Source: an uncultured Prevotella sp. (lineage in GTDB: Bacteria > Bacteroidota > Bacteroidia > Bacteroidales > Bacteroidaceae). Taken from it: DNA of 32,462 nt. The first letter of the stretch is position 1. Each line of letters starts with the position of its first letter. Of the stretch, positions 15,919 to 24,539 are shown one piece after another. The stretch covers positions 1 to 32,462 of the forward strand of contig CAMUYR010000038.1 of the NCBI GenBank assembly GCA_947164965.1, given 5' to 3'. The translations under genes and the position numbers were made by a program. A model generated the notes under the pieces. The model was not told where the DNA came from. It searched no databases and was given only the letters and a program-made list of their open reading frames with translations.

Positions 15919-17160
15919 ATGAACAAAATTTTACGCTATTCGTTTGTAGCCTTGTTGGCTATGGTGTTTGGTAATGTCTATGCAGACACTGAAGTTACAT
16001 TTACTCTCAACGAACCTGACGCAATTACAGCTTTAGGAATTGCTTTGCCAGAAGCAGGACAGGGAACTAAGGTTGAAGAAATTAACAAAGATGGAGTTAA
16101 AATCGTTGTGACTTCAGGAAGCACAGATTCTCGTATTTATCAAGGATCTGGTGGTAACGCAGGAAAATATGATTTTCGTATTTATAAGAATGGAGGCTCT
16201 TTGACTTTTACTGCAGGTACCAACGTTGTTAAGAAAATCGTTTTCACAGGTAATAATCTTGGTAATTTGAGCGGTGATGGCTATGCCACAGACACCTGGA
16301 ATGGAAGCGCAGCTTCTGTTACATTAACAGCTACAGGTACTGCTACCATTTACACAATTACTGTTACTTATGGTGAGGCTTCTGCTGACGATGTTCAGGC
16401 CCCTAAGTTCGGTGTAGCAAGTGGTATGTATTTTGAGCCCCAGACAGTAGCATTGACTTGCGAGACTGAAGGCGCAAAGATTCTGTATACTATAAGCGGA
16501 GAAGATCCTGTTTATACCGATGATAGTAACTATACTGGCGTGTTCTATGATGGAACTCCTCTGTCCATTACAAAGACCACTACTATCAAGGCTATGGCTG
16601 TGAAAGGTGGAAAGACCAGCAGCATCGTAACTGCAATCTATACTATTGTGAATGTTGAGAACCCAGGAACAGAAGCAAGCCCCTTCACAGTGGCTGATGC
16701 ATTAACATTGATTGATGCTTTGTCAAATGGTGCTACAACCTCTGAAACATATTACGTGAAGGGTGTGGTTGTTGGCACACCAGAAATCCAGAAGAAGAGC
16801 GATGGTACATTCTATGGCAATGCTAATTTTGATATTGCTGCTGAGGCTGGTGGAACAACCAAGCTCACTTGTTATCGTCTCAAGGGCTTAGATAATGCCA
16901 ACATTGATTCTGAGGATTATATTAAGGAAGGCGACGAAGTTGTTGTAACAGGTCAGCTTCAGAAATATGTGAAAGATGACGTAGTGACACCTGAAGTCAA
17001 GAACGGATATATCTATTCTCTAAACGGCACAACCACTGGCATCACCGCAGTGAAGGCTGCTCAGCAGAATGGTGCTATCTACAACGTAGCAGGCCAGATG
17101 GTAACTCCAAGCTACAAGGGTCTGGTGATTAAGAACGGTAGAAAGTACATCCAGAAGTAA
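15919..17160 (+). CDS. Secreted chitobiase-like and OB-fold domain protein with sorting-type tail
   Basis: Not an enzyme I recognise. The 413-residue protein has a signal peptide (to about YADTE, residue 23) and an N-terminal beta-rich domain (about 25-152) with the FRIYKNGGSLTFTAG pattern seen in Bacteroidota surface proteins. A chitobiase/beta-hexosaminidase C-terminal-type Ig-like domain follows (about 162-243: FGVASGMYFEPQTVALTCET, ILYTISGEDPVYTDDS, TTTIKAMAVKGGKTSSIV). Next is an OB-fold-like domain of the kind found in Bacteroidota secreted proteins (about 250-370: YYVKGVVVGTPEI...EGDEVVVTGQLQKY). It ends with GAIYNVAGQMVTPSYKGLVI then NGRKYIQK, a clear sorting-type tail. This suggests a cell-surface adhesin or accessory protein handled by the type IX system. 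It is a single gene ended by a strong terminator at 17182-17218. Confidence 0.85.
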   Translation: MNKILRYSFVALLAMVFGNVYADTEVTFTLNEPDAITALGIALPEAGQGTKVEEINKDGVKIVVTSGSTDSRIYQGSGGNAGKYDFRIYKNGGSLTFTAGTNVVKKIVFTGNNLGNLSGDGYATDTWNGSAASVTLTATGTATIYTITVTYGEASADDVQAPKFGVASGMYFEPQTVALTCETEGAKILYTISGEDPVYTDDSNYTGVFYDGTPLSITKTTTIKAMAVKGGKTSSIVTAIYTIVNVENPGTEASPFTVADALTLIDALSNGATTSETYYVKGVVVGTPEIQKKSDGTFYGNANFDIAAEAGGTTKLTCYRLKGLDNANIDSEDYIKEGDEVVVTGQLQKYVKDDVVTPEVKNGYIYSLNGTTTGITAVKAAQQNGAIYNVAGQMVTPSYKGLVIKNGRKYIQK

Positions 17161-17181
17161 TTAAAAATTCTTATTGATAAT

Positions 17182-17218
17182 AAAAGAGCGGAACTTTTTG
17201 GAGTTTCGCTCTTTTTTT
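17182..17218 (+). terminator. Intrinsic terminator after the chitobiase-like gene
   Basis: AAAAGAGCG (17182-17190) pairs perfectly with CGCTCTTTT (17207-17215), with a 16-nt loop and a run of T to 17218. It lies 21 nt after the stop codon and directly overlaps the mutS promoter. Confidence 0.9.
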
Positions 17219-17227
17219 GTACCTTTG
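17197..17227 (+). promoter_or_regulatory. Promoter of mutS
   Basis: TTTG at 17197-17200 and TACCTTTG at 17220-17227 are 19 nt apart, an ideal Bacteroidota -33/-7 pair. The ATG at 17236 follows only 8 nt after the -7 element, so the leader is very short or absent. The -33 element lies in the loop of the upstream gene's terminator hairpin. Confidence 0.8.
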
Positions 17228-17235
17228 CAGCTGTT

Positions 17236-19857
17236 ATGGCAAAGAAAGACGGCAAGGAGCTGACTCCGATGATGAAACAGTTTTTTGACTTCAAGGCGAA
17301 ATACCCTGAGGCCTTGTTGCTGTTTCGCTGTGGCGACTTCTACGAGACGTACTGCGAAGATGCCATTATTGCCTCTCGCATCTTAGGCATCACGCTGACT
17401 CATCGCAATAACGGCTATAACAAAGGCGACGAGATGGCTGGTTTTCCCCATCATGCTTTGGACACCTATCTGCCCAAGCTTATCAGGGCAGGTAAGCGCG
17501 TAGCTATCTGCGACCAGTTGGAAGACCCCAAGCTGACTAAAAAGCTGGTGAAGCGAGGTATCACAGAACTGGTGACGCCAGGTGTGGCGATGCAGGATAC
17601 CGTTCTTAACTATAAAGAAAACAATTTCCTGGCTGCTGTCCATTTTGGCAAGGCCTCGTGTGGCGTTGCCTTCCTTGATATCTCGACGGGTGAGTTCCTG
17701 ACGGGTGAGGGCACCTACGACTACGTAGAGAAGCTGATTGGCAACTTCCAACCTAAGGAGGTGCTCTACGACAGAGGCAGGAAGCACGACTTCGAGCGCT
17801 ATTTTGGCAATCGTCTCGTTACCTTCGAACTCGACGACTGGGTGTTTACAGAACAGACAGCGCATCAGAAACTATACAAGCACTTCAACGTGAAATCGCT
17901 GAAGGGCTTTGGCATCGACCATCTGAAGAGTGGTGTCATAGCTGCTGGTGCCATCCTGCAATATCTGGAGCAGACGCTGCATACTCAGATAGCCCATATC
18001 ACCAGCATCTCCCGTATTGAAGAAGAGCGTTATGTCAGATTGGATAAGTTTACTATCCGCTCTTTAGAGTTGCTGACTCCTATGCAGGACGATGGTAAAT
18101 CGCTGCTGAACGTGATTGATCGCACAGTGACCCCTATGGGTGGTCGTATGCTGCGTCGTTGGCTGGTGTTCCCTTTGAAGAGTGAGAAGTCTATCAATGA
18201 ACGCCTGGACATCGTGGAGTATTACTATCGCGAACCAGAATTCCGACAGTGCGTCGACGATCAGCTGCATCGCATGGGCGACTTGGAGCGTATCATTTCC
18301 AAAGTTGCTGTGGGCAGAGTGTCGCCTCGTGAGGTGGTACAGCTGAAGATGGCGCTGCAGGCTATTCAACCCATCAAGACTGCTTGTCTCTATGCCAATA
18401 ATGAATCGCTGAAGCGGGTAGGGGAGCAGTTGAACCTCTGCGAGTCAATTCGTGACAGGATAGAGCGCGAGATACAGAACGACCCACCACAACTCGTGGC
18501 GAAGGGAGGCGTGATTCGCGATGGTGTGAATGCAGAACTCGATGAACTGCGTCATATCGCTTATTCTGGTAAGGACTATCTGTTGCAGATCCAGGAGCGC
18601 GAAGCTCAGGAGACAGGTATTCAGAGTCTGAAGGTTGGCTATAACAATGTATTTGGATATTATCTGGAAGTACGCAACACTTATAAAGACAAGGTGCCAC
18701 AGGAGTGGGTACGCAAGCAGACGCTGGCTCAGGCTGAGCGTTATATCACTCAGGAGCTGAAGGAATATGAAGAGAAGATACTTGGTGCTGAGGATAAGAT
18801 ACTCTCGTTGGAACAGCAACTCTTCAACGACCTCGTATTGGCTCTGCAGGAGTTTATCCCACAGGTACAGATCAACGCCAACGTCATTGCACATCTCGAC
18901 TGTCTGTTGAGTGCTGCCAAGACAGCAGAGGAGAACCATTATGTACGACCAATCATCGACGCCAGCGATGTGATAGACATCAAGCAAGGTCGCCATCCTG
19001 TCATCGAAACACAACTGCCTCTGGGCGAACACTATGTGCCCAACGATATCTATCTCGACTCAGAGCGCCAGCAGATTATCATCATTACTGGTCCTAATAT
19101 GGCTGGTAAGTCAGCACTTCTGCGCCAAACAGCACTCATTGTACTGCTGGCCCAGATAGGAAGCTTTGTGCCAGCAGAGAGTGCGAAGATTGGTCTGGTG
19201 GATAAGGTATTCACGAGGGTAGGGGCCAGCGATAATATCTCGTTGGGAGAATCAACCTTTATGGTAGAAATGACAGAGGCCTCTAATATATTAAATAATG
19301 TGACGCCACGCTCTCTGGTACTCTTCGACGAGTTGGGACGAGGCACCTCTACCTACGATGGTATCTCTATCGCTTGGGCTATCGTAGAATATCTGCACGA
19401 ACACCCCAAGGCTCAGGCTCGTACACTTTTCGCTACACACTATCACGAGCTCAACGAGATGGAGAAAAACTTTAAGCGTATCAAGAACTATAATGTCTCA
19501 GTCAAAGAGGTAGAGGGCAAAGTTATCTTCCTGCGTAAATTAGAGAAGGGTGGGAGTGAGCACTCGTTTGGTATCCATGTGGCTGAGATATCTGGTATGC
19601 CTCGCTCTATTGTCAAGCGTGCTAACGTGATACTAAAGCAGTTGGAGGCTGATAATGCTTCTGTAGGCAGCGTTGGTAAACCCACAGCAGAGATTGCTCA
19701 GAGTCGTGAAGGCATGCAGCTTAGCTTTTTCCAGTTGGATGACCCTGTGCTCTGTCAGGTTCGTGACGAGATATTAGGCATCGATGTCAACAACCTCACG
19801 CCTTTGGAAGCGCTGAATAAATTGAATGAAATCAAAAAAATCGTCTCAGGAAAGTGA
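17236..19857 (+). CDS. mutS: DNA mismatch repair protein MutS
   Basis: MutS binds base mismatches and small loops and, with ATP, recruits MutL to start repair. The 873-residue protein has the mismatch-wedge motif FYE at 35-37 ([13 protein letters not shown]), connector and lever domains, and the ATPase core. The core includes Walker A GPNMAGKS at 619-626, the [17 protein letters not shown] signature, Walker [14 protein letters not shown], and FATHYHEL. Length is typical of MutS1. The start at 17236 is fixed by a promoter ending 8 nt upstream. The last codons and stop form the left and right parts of the terminator at 19838-19871. MutS status matters here because several short tandem repeats in the window would mutate faster without it. 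Confidence 0.97.
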   Translation: MAKKDGKELTPMMKQFFDFKAKYPEALLLFRCGDFYETYCEDAIIASRILGITLTHRNNGYNKGDEMAGFPHHALDTYLPKLIRAGKRVAICDQLEDPKLTKKLVKRGITELVTPGVAMQDTVLNYKENNFLAAVHFGKASCGVAFLDISTGEFLTGEGTYDYVEKLIGNFQPKEVLYDRGRKHDFERYFGNRLVTFELDDWVFTEQTAHQKLYKHFNVKSLKGFGIDHLKSGVIAAGAILQYLEQTLHTQIAHITSISRIEEERYVRLDKFTIRSLELLTPMQDDGKSLLNVIDRTVTPMGGRMLRRWLVFPLKSEKSINERLDIVEYYYREPEFRQCVDDQLHRMGDLERIISKVAVGRVSPREVVQLKMALQAIQPIKTACLYANNESLKRVGEQLNLCESIRDRIEREIQNDPPQLVAKGGVIRDGVNAELDELRHIAYSGKDYLLQIQEREAQETGIQSLKVGYNNVFGYYLEVRNTYKDKVPQEWVRKQTLAQAERYITQELKEYEEKILGAEDKILSLEQQLFNDLVLALQEFIPQVQINANVIAHLDCLLSAAKTAEENHYVRPIIDASDVIDIKQGRHPVIETQLPLGEHYVPNDIYLDSERQQIIIITGPNMAGKSALLRQTALIVLLAQIGSFVPAESAKIGLVDKVFTRVGASDNISLGESTFMVEMTEASNILNNVTPRSLVLFDELGRGTSTYDGISIAWAIVEYLHEHPKAQARTLFATHYHELNEMEKNFKRIKNYNVSVKEVEGKVIFLRKLEKGGSEHSFGIHVAEISGMPRSIVKRANVILKQLEADNASVGSVGKPTAEIAQSREGMQLSFFQLDDPVLCQVRDEILGIDVNNLTPLEALNKLNEIKKIVSGK

Positions 19858-19871
19858 GACGATTTCTTTTT
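19838..19871. terminator. Bidirectional terminator shared by mutS and lgt
   Basis: An 11-base stem, AAATCGTCTCA (19838-19848) with TGAGACGATTT (19855-19865), has a 6-nt loop and T run on the plus side. On the minus side the flanking A run (19834-19840) becomes a T run, so the same hairpin can end lgt. The mutS stop codon (19855-19857) opens the right arm of the stem. Confidence 0.9.
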
Positions 19872-19888
19872 TTCTTGTTAATATTCCG

Positions 19889-20779
19889 TTATACCGATTG
19901 TTTTTTAGCCCTCATCATGCACCAGAGTCCTAACAAGATAAACGGAATCGAAAGAATCTGGCCCATATCGATTGGGAGAGAGGCTTCGAAGGCTTCTTGT
20001 ATCTCTTTCGTATACTCGATGAAGAAACGGAAGGTGAAGATGTAGAAGAGGCAGAAGCCAAAATACCAGCCAGTGCCAACTTGAAGGCTATTGGCTTTTG
20101 GCTTTTGGCTGTTAGCATTCTTCTTGTAAATGGTCCACATAATGGCAAACAGGATACCATAGGCAATAGCTTCATAGAGCTGTCCTGGATGACGAGGTAA
20201 CAGATCTACGCGTTCGAAGATAAAGGCCCAGGGCACATCTGTCACCTTGCCTATTATCTCAGAGTTCATCAGGTTGCCCAAACGAATAAAGCAGGCTGTC
20301 GTTCCTGTAGCAATAGCGATATTGTCGAGTACTGTCCAGATGCTGAGCTTGGTATGCTTGACATAGATCCACAAGGCGATCATCAAACCTAAAGTACCAC
20401 CATGTGAAGCTAATCCTTCATAGCCAGTGAATGCAGCAACACCACCAGTCAACTGAAAGAGCCAATTTCCTGCAAAGTTCATGTTACCATCCACAAATTT
20501 AATGGGCAGAAACATCTCGACGAACCCCTGCCATGATGCCAGGAAATAGTCAGGCTGATAGAAGATGCAATGTCCCAAACGGGCGCCCAACAAAATGCCT
20601 AAGAAGCAATAGATAAACAAAGGATCGAACAGTTCGTCCTTGATTTTCTGCTCTTTATACAAACGCTTGACAACGAAATAGGCCAACGCCAGTCCTATCA
20701 GCCAGCACAGCGAGTACCAGCGGAACGGACCAAAGTTCAGCGATGGATTCCAGTTGATATAATTAAATAACATCATCAT
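19889..20779 (-). CDS. lgt: Prolipoprotein diacylglyceryl transferase Lgt
   Basis: Lgt transfers diacylglycerol from phosphatidylglycerol to the lipobox cysteine of pre-lipoproteins at the inner membrane. The 296-residue protein has about seven membrane helices and the family motifs GARLGH, SHGGTLG (H126), [12 protein letters not shown] (from 166) and RHPGQLYEA (from 196). Three consecutive ATG codons open the gene; the first overlaps the ychF stop codon (ATGA), so the exact start is uncertain by one or two codons and translation is probably coupled to ychF. The loop at about residues 220-231 ([12 protein letters not shown]) is encoded by a heptanucleotide tandem repeat at 20090-20110 and is probably variable between strains. 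Confidence 0.95.
   Translation of the reverse strand: MMMLFNYINWNPSLNFGPFRWYSLCWLIGLALAYFVVKRLYKEQKIKDELFDPLFIYCFLGILLGARLGHCIFYQPDYFLASWQGFVEMFLPIKFVDGNMNFAGNWLFQLTGGVAAFTGYEGLASHGGTLGLMIALWIYVKHTKLSIWTVLDNIAIATGTTACFIRLGNLMNSEIIGKVTDVPWAFIFERVDLLPRHPGQLYEAIAYGILFAIMWTIYKKNANSQKPKANSLQVGTGWYFGFCLFYIFTFRFFIEYTKEIQEAFEASLPIDMGQILSIPFILLGLWCMMRAKKQSV
20090..20110. repeat. Heptanucleotide tandem repeat inside lgt
   Basis: Three units, ATTGGCT, TTTGGCT and TTTGGCT (plus-strand reading), inside the coding region, encoding the hydrophilic SQKPKANS loop of Lgt. A one-unit change would shift the frame of an essential-type gene. Confidence 0.85.
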
Positions 20780-21876
20780 ACATTGAATCTAAAGTGCATG
20801 ATGTCACCATCCTGCACAACGTATTCCTTACCTTCAATACCCATCTTACCTGCCTCGCGAACAGCAGCCTCAGAACCATATTGGATATAGTCGTCGTATT
20901 TGATGACCTCAGCCCGTATAAAGCCTTTCTCGAAGTCGGTATGGATGACGCCAGCACACTGAGGAGCCTTCCAGCCTTTCTTATAGGTCCAGGCCTTCAC
21001 CTCCATCTCGCCAGCGGTGATGAATGTCTCGAGGTTCAGCAGGGCGTAGGCCTTCTTGATCAGACGATTAACGCCACTCTCCTCTAAGCCTAGTTCTTCC
21101 AAGAACAGCTGCTTATCCTCGTAGCTTTCCAACTCAGCGATGTCTTCTTCCGTCTTGGCAGCTATCACCATCGACTCAGCACCCTCTTCCTTCGCCAATG
21201 CCTCTACTTTCTTGGTAAAGTCGTTGCCCGATTTCGCCTCAGCCTCACCCACATTGCAAACATACAACACAGGCTTGGCAGTCAGCAGGAACAGATTCTT
21301 GGCGCAGTCCTGCTCGTCCTTGCTTTCAAACTCTACAATACGGGCATTCTTGCCCTGCTCCAGCACTTCCTTATAAGCCTTCAGGACAGTAACCTCTATC
21401 TTAGCTTCTTTATTACCTGCTGCAGCAGCTTTTTCTGTCTTAGCCAAACGACTCTCAATGGTCTCGAGGTCTTTCAGCTGCAGCTCTGTATCAATGATTT
21501 CCTTGTCGCGAATGGGGTCGATGGTTCCATCTACGTGAGTGATATTCTCATCCTCGAAACAGCGCAACACATGGATGATGGCATCCGTTTCGCGAATGTT
21601 TCCCAAGAACTTATTACCCAGACCCTCGCCCTTAGAGGCACCCTTTACAAGGCCTGCAATATCAACGATTTCGCAGGTAGCAGGCACAATGCGACCAGGA
21701 TGAACCAGTTCTGCGAGTTTTGTCAATCGCTCGTCAGGAACAGTAATCACACCCACATTGGGTTCTATTGTACAAAAGGGGAAATTAGCTGCCTGCGCCT
21801 TGGCGCTCGACAAACAATTAAATAAGGTGGACTTACCCACGTTGGGGAGTCCCACAATACCACATTTTAAAGCCAT
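20776..21876 (-). CDS. ychF: Redox-regulated ATPase YchF (Obg-like)
   Basis: YchF is a ribosome-associated P-loop ATPase of the Obg family with roles in translation and stress response. The 366-residue protein has G1 GLPNVGKS at 9-16, the G3-type [16 protein letters not shown] segment, and the YchF-specific CNVGEAE in place of the NKxD guanine motif, which explains ATP preference. A coiled-coil region is followed by the C-terminal TGS domain ([20 protein letters not shown] and [14 protein letters not shown]). Length matches the family. It has a strong promoter at 21907-21938 and is followed by lgt with an ATGA overlap. Confidence 0.96.
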   Translation of the reverse strand: MALKCGIVGLPNVGKSTLFNCLSSAKAQAANFPFCTIEPNVGVITVPDERLTKLAELVHPGRIVPATCEIVDIAGLVKGASKGEGLGNKFLGNIRETDAIIHVLRCFEDENITHVDGTIDPIRDKEIIDTELQLKDLETIESRLAKTEKAAAAGNKEAKIEVTVLKAYKEVLEQGKNARIVEFESKDEQDCAKNLFLLTAKPVLYVCNVGEAEAKSGNDFTKKVEALAKEEGAESMVIAAKTEEDIAELESYEDKQLFLEELGLEESGVNRLIKKAYALLNLETFITAGEMEVKAWTYKKGWKAPQCAGVIHTDFEKGFIRAEVIKYDDYIQYGSEAAVREAGKMGIEGKEYVVQDGDIMHFRFNV

Positions 21877-21906
21877 TTTCTTCTATAAACGTTTATTTTC
21901 TGGGTG

Positions 21907-21938
21907 CAAAGGTACGAATTAGTGAGTAAACAGCCAAA
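21907..21938 (-). promoter_or_regulatory. Promoter of ychF-lgt
   Basis: On the minus strand TACCTTTG (complement of 21907-21914) with TTTG (complement of 21935-21938) 20 nt upstream, a near-ideal pair. The ychF leader is about 30 nt. Confidence 0.8.
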
Positions 21939-21981
21939 ACATTTTTACCACAAAACGATATGAATTGTGTTTTCTTAACAA

Positions 21982-21995
21982 CAGCATGTTACAAA
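21982..21995 (+). repeat. CAGCATGTTACAAA, shared with 15510-15523
   Basis: A 14-nt sequence matching CAGCACGTTACAAA at 15510-15523 in 13 of 14 positions and in the same orientation. It lies between the divergent ychF and GH95 promoters. Function unknown. Confidence 0.4.
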
Positions 21996-22045
21996 TCGAA
22001 TAGAATCTGATACAATGCTATTAATAAGGTGTAAAGAATAATTCG

Positions 22046-22053
22046 TACCTTTG
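22046..22053 (+). promoter_or_regulatory. Promoter of the xylan-degradation operon
   Basis: TACCTTTG matches the -7 consensus. The region 19-21 nt upstream (TTAATAAGG) lacks a good TTTG, as expected for a promoter that needs an activator. The surrounding 13-mer ATTCGTACCTTTG (22041-22053) is repeated in inverted orientation at the ychF promoter (21907-21919). The leader to the GH95 start is 27 nt. Confidence 0.65.
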
Positions 22054-22080
22054 TGGCTGAAAAATTAATCGATTAAAAAT

Positions 22081-24528
22081 ATGAAAAAATGGTTTGCCTT
22101 ATTCTCGCTGATGTTGTCGCTACCCGTATTAGCACAACAGCATAAATTGTGGTATAATCAGCCTGCCCATCACTGGTTGGAAGCCTTGCCTATTGGTAAC
22201 TCACAACTGGGAGCTATGGTTTACGGCGCTACGGATGGTGAAGAAATTCAGCTGAACGAAGAAACATTCTGGAGTGGTAGTCCACACGACAACAACAGTC
22301 CTACCGCCAAGGAACACTTGCAGGAAGTGCGCGACTTAGTATTTGCAGGTCGCGAGGAAGAGGCCCATCAGGTGTTGGATAAGCATTTCTTCCGTGGTCC
22401 TCATGGCATGCGTTTCTTGCCTTTAAGTAGCTTGAAACTGTTTGGTGGTGAGCCCTTTGAGCAAACCACTAACTATCGTCGTGAGTTGAACCTTGGGAAT
22501 GCTGTCTGTACAACCACTTTTAAGCAAATGAATGGTGTGACGATAACCCGTGAGGTCTTTGCTTCGCAGGCTGATCCTGTTATCGTGATGCATCTGAAAG
22601 CCAGCCAGAAAGGAAAGCTGGATTTCTCGCTGAGTCATTGGTGCAAGACTGAATTGAAGAATAGCAGCTATGCCAAGGACCAGCAATTGGTTGCTACTGT
22701 TCAAAACGTAGAGCAAGAAGGTATTCCTGGACGCCTGACAGCAGAAGTACGTTGTTGGGTCAAGTGTGATGGTTCTTTCTCTAACGAACCAAACATGGTC
22801 GTGGTGAATAATGCTACTGATGCAACCATTTATATAACTGCTGCCACCAATTTCGTCAACTATCATGACATTAGTGGTAATCCTACTGAACGTACTCAGC
22901 AGTATATAGAAAAGGTTAAGGATAAGAGCTATAGTGAACTGTTGGCTCGCCACACCAAGAAATATCAGGAACAGTATAATCGTGTAACCCTGAATCTGGC
23001 CAAATCAGCTCAATCCTCTTTGCCCACAGACCAGCGTTTGGCTGCTTTTGCTGAGGGCAAGGATATGGATATGGTGTCGCTGATGATGCAATATGGTCGC
23101 TATCTGCTTATCAGTTCTTCACAACCAGGTGGACAGCCTGCTAATCTTCAGGGTGTTTGGAACGACAAGTTGAATGCTCCTTGGGATTCGAAGTACACCA
23201 TCAATATCAATGCAGAGATGAACTACTGGCCTTCTATGGTTGGCAATCTCGTGGAGACTCAGGAACCCCTGCTTCGTATGATTCGTGACTTGAGTGAGAC
23301 TGGTACCAAGACAGCCCAAGAGATGTATGGCTGTCAAGGTTGGGTAGCACATCATAATACAGACCTTTGGCGTATTGCTGGTCCTGTGGATGGTACTACT
23401 TGGGGTATGTTCCCAACAGGTGGTGCCTGGCTGACAACCCATATCTGGCAACAGTATCTCTTTACTGGCGACAAGAAGATGCTGGAACAGTACTATCCTG
23501 TCATGAAGGGTGCTGCTGATTTCCTCGTTGACTATATGCGTATCCATCCGGAATATGGCTGGTTAGTGACGGTACCAACCGTTTCTCCTGAGCATGGTCC
23601 AATGGGTAAGCGTACAACAGTAACAGCAGGTTCGACAATGGATAATCAGATCGTGTTCGATGTCTTGAGTAGCGTGATAGCAGCAGGCAAAGCCCTTGGT
23701 AAAGATGTTGCTCAGTATGCTTCCGTCGTATCACTTCTCTCACAGTTGCCTCCTATGCAGATTGGTCGTCATGGACAGCTGCAGGAGTGGCTATGGGATG
23801 GTGACAATCCCAAGGACGAGCATCGTCATATCTCTCATCTCTTTGGTCTTTATCCTTCTAATCAGATTTCTCCGTTCTCACATCCAGAACTCTTTGCCGC
23901 TTGTGCCAATACCCTTAAGCAACGTGGCGATATGGCAACGGGTTGGAGTCTGGGTTGGAAGACCAACTTCTGGGCTCGCATGTTGGATGGCAATCATGCC
24001 TTCCAGATTATCAAGAATATGCTCCACATCCTGCCAGATGACAGCAAGATGCGTGAGTATCCTGATGGGCGTACCTATCCTAACCTGTTTGATGCCCATC
24101 CGCCTTTCCAGATTGATGGTAACTTCGGCTGTTCTGCAGGCGTCTGCGAGATGTTGCTGCAGAGCCATGATGGTGCAGTCCACTTGTTGCCTGCTCTGCC
24201 TGATGCCTGGAAACAAGGTGAGGTAAAAGGACTGAGAGCGCGAGGTGGTTTTATCGTCGACGAGCGTTGGGCTGATGGCAAGTTGCGTACAGCCAGTATT
24301 CGTAGTACGATAGGAGGCACGCTGCGTCTGCGTTCCTATGTTCCTTTGAAGGGACGTGGCTTGCGACCAGCTAAAGGCAGTTGTCCTAATGCGCTCTTCG
24401 CTCCTGCCGATGTGAAGAAGCCTCTTATTTCAGAGGAACTGAAGGAAGTGCCTCAGAAGGCCGTTCCCCGTGTCTATGAATACGATATCGAGACACAGCC
24501 AGGAAAGATTTATTCACTAACCAATTAA
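22081..24528 (+). CDS. GH95 glycoside hydrolase (alpha-L-galactosidase or alpha-L-fucosidase)
   Basis: GH95 enzymes are inverting exo-hydrolases that remove terminal alpha-L-fucose or alpha-L-galactose. The 815-residue protein has a signal peptide ([20 protein letters not shown]), the N-terminal [26 protein letters not shown] block and the (alpha/alpha)6 barrel. Expected catalytic positions are present: N375 and N377 in [13 protein letters not shown]504 in TVSPEHGP (general acid) and D679 in FQIDGNFG. Because it leads a xylan operon, removal of L-galactose from complex arabinoxylan side chains is more likely than fucosidase action; Bacteroides ovatus uses a GH95 this way. The threonine two residues before N375 fits this as I recall the published comparison. 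No sorting-type tail; the likely site is the periplasm. The next gene begins 11 nt after its stop. Confidence 0.92.
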   Translation: MKKWFALFSLMLSLPVLAQQHKLWYNQPAHHWLEALPIGNSQLGAMVYGATDGEEIQLNEETFWSGSPHDNNSPTAKEHLQEVRDLVFAGREEEAHQVLDKHFFRGPHGMRFLPLSSLKLFGGEPFEQTTNYRRELNLGNAVCTTTFKQMNGVTITREVFASQADPVIVMHLKASQKGKLDFSLSHWCKTELKNSSYAKDQQLVATVQNVEQEGIPGRLTAEVRCWVKCDGSFSNEPNMVVVNNATDATIYITAATNFVNYHDISGNPTERTQQYIEKVKDKSYSELLARHTKKYQEQYNRVTLNLAKSAQSSLPTDQRLAAFAEGKDMDMVSLMMQYGRYLLISSSQPGGQPANLQGVWNDKLNAPWDSKYTININAEMNYWPSMVGNLVETQEPLLRMIRDLSETGTKTAQEMYGCQGWVAHHNTDLWRIAGPVDGTTWGMFPTGGAWLTTHIWQQYLFTGDKKMLEQYYPVMKGAADFLVDYMRIHPEYGWLVTVPTVSPEHGPMGKRTTVTAGSTMDNQIVFDVLSSVIAAGKALGKDVAQYASVVSLLSQLPPMQIGRHGQLQEWLWDGDNPKDEHRHISHLFGLYPSNQISPFSHPELFAACANTLKQRGDMATGWSLGWKTNFWARMLDGNHAFQIIKNMLHILPDDSKMREYPDGRTYPNLFDAHPPFQIDGNFGCSAGVCEMLLQSHDGAVHLLPALPDAWKQGEVKGLRARGGFIVDERWADGKLRTASIRSTIGGTLRLRSYVPLKGRGLRPAKGSCPNALFAPADVKKPLISEELKEVPQKAVPRVYEYDIETQPGKIYSLTN

Positions 24529-24539
24529 TATCAACAAAA

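Noticed and set aside
15675..15926. Minus-strand open frame of 83 codons in the intergenic region
   Set aside because: It begins inside the start of the plus-strand secreted-protein gene, runs across that gene's promoter and ends in the 22-nt array. Composition and lack of any motif point to a chance frame.
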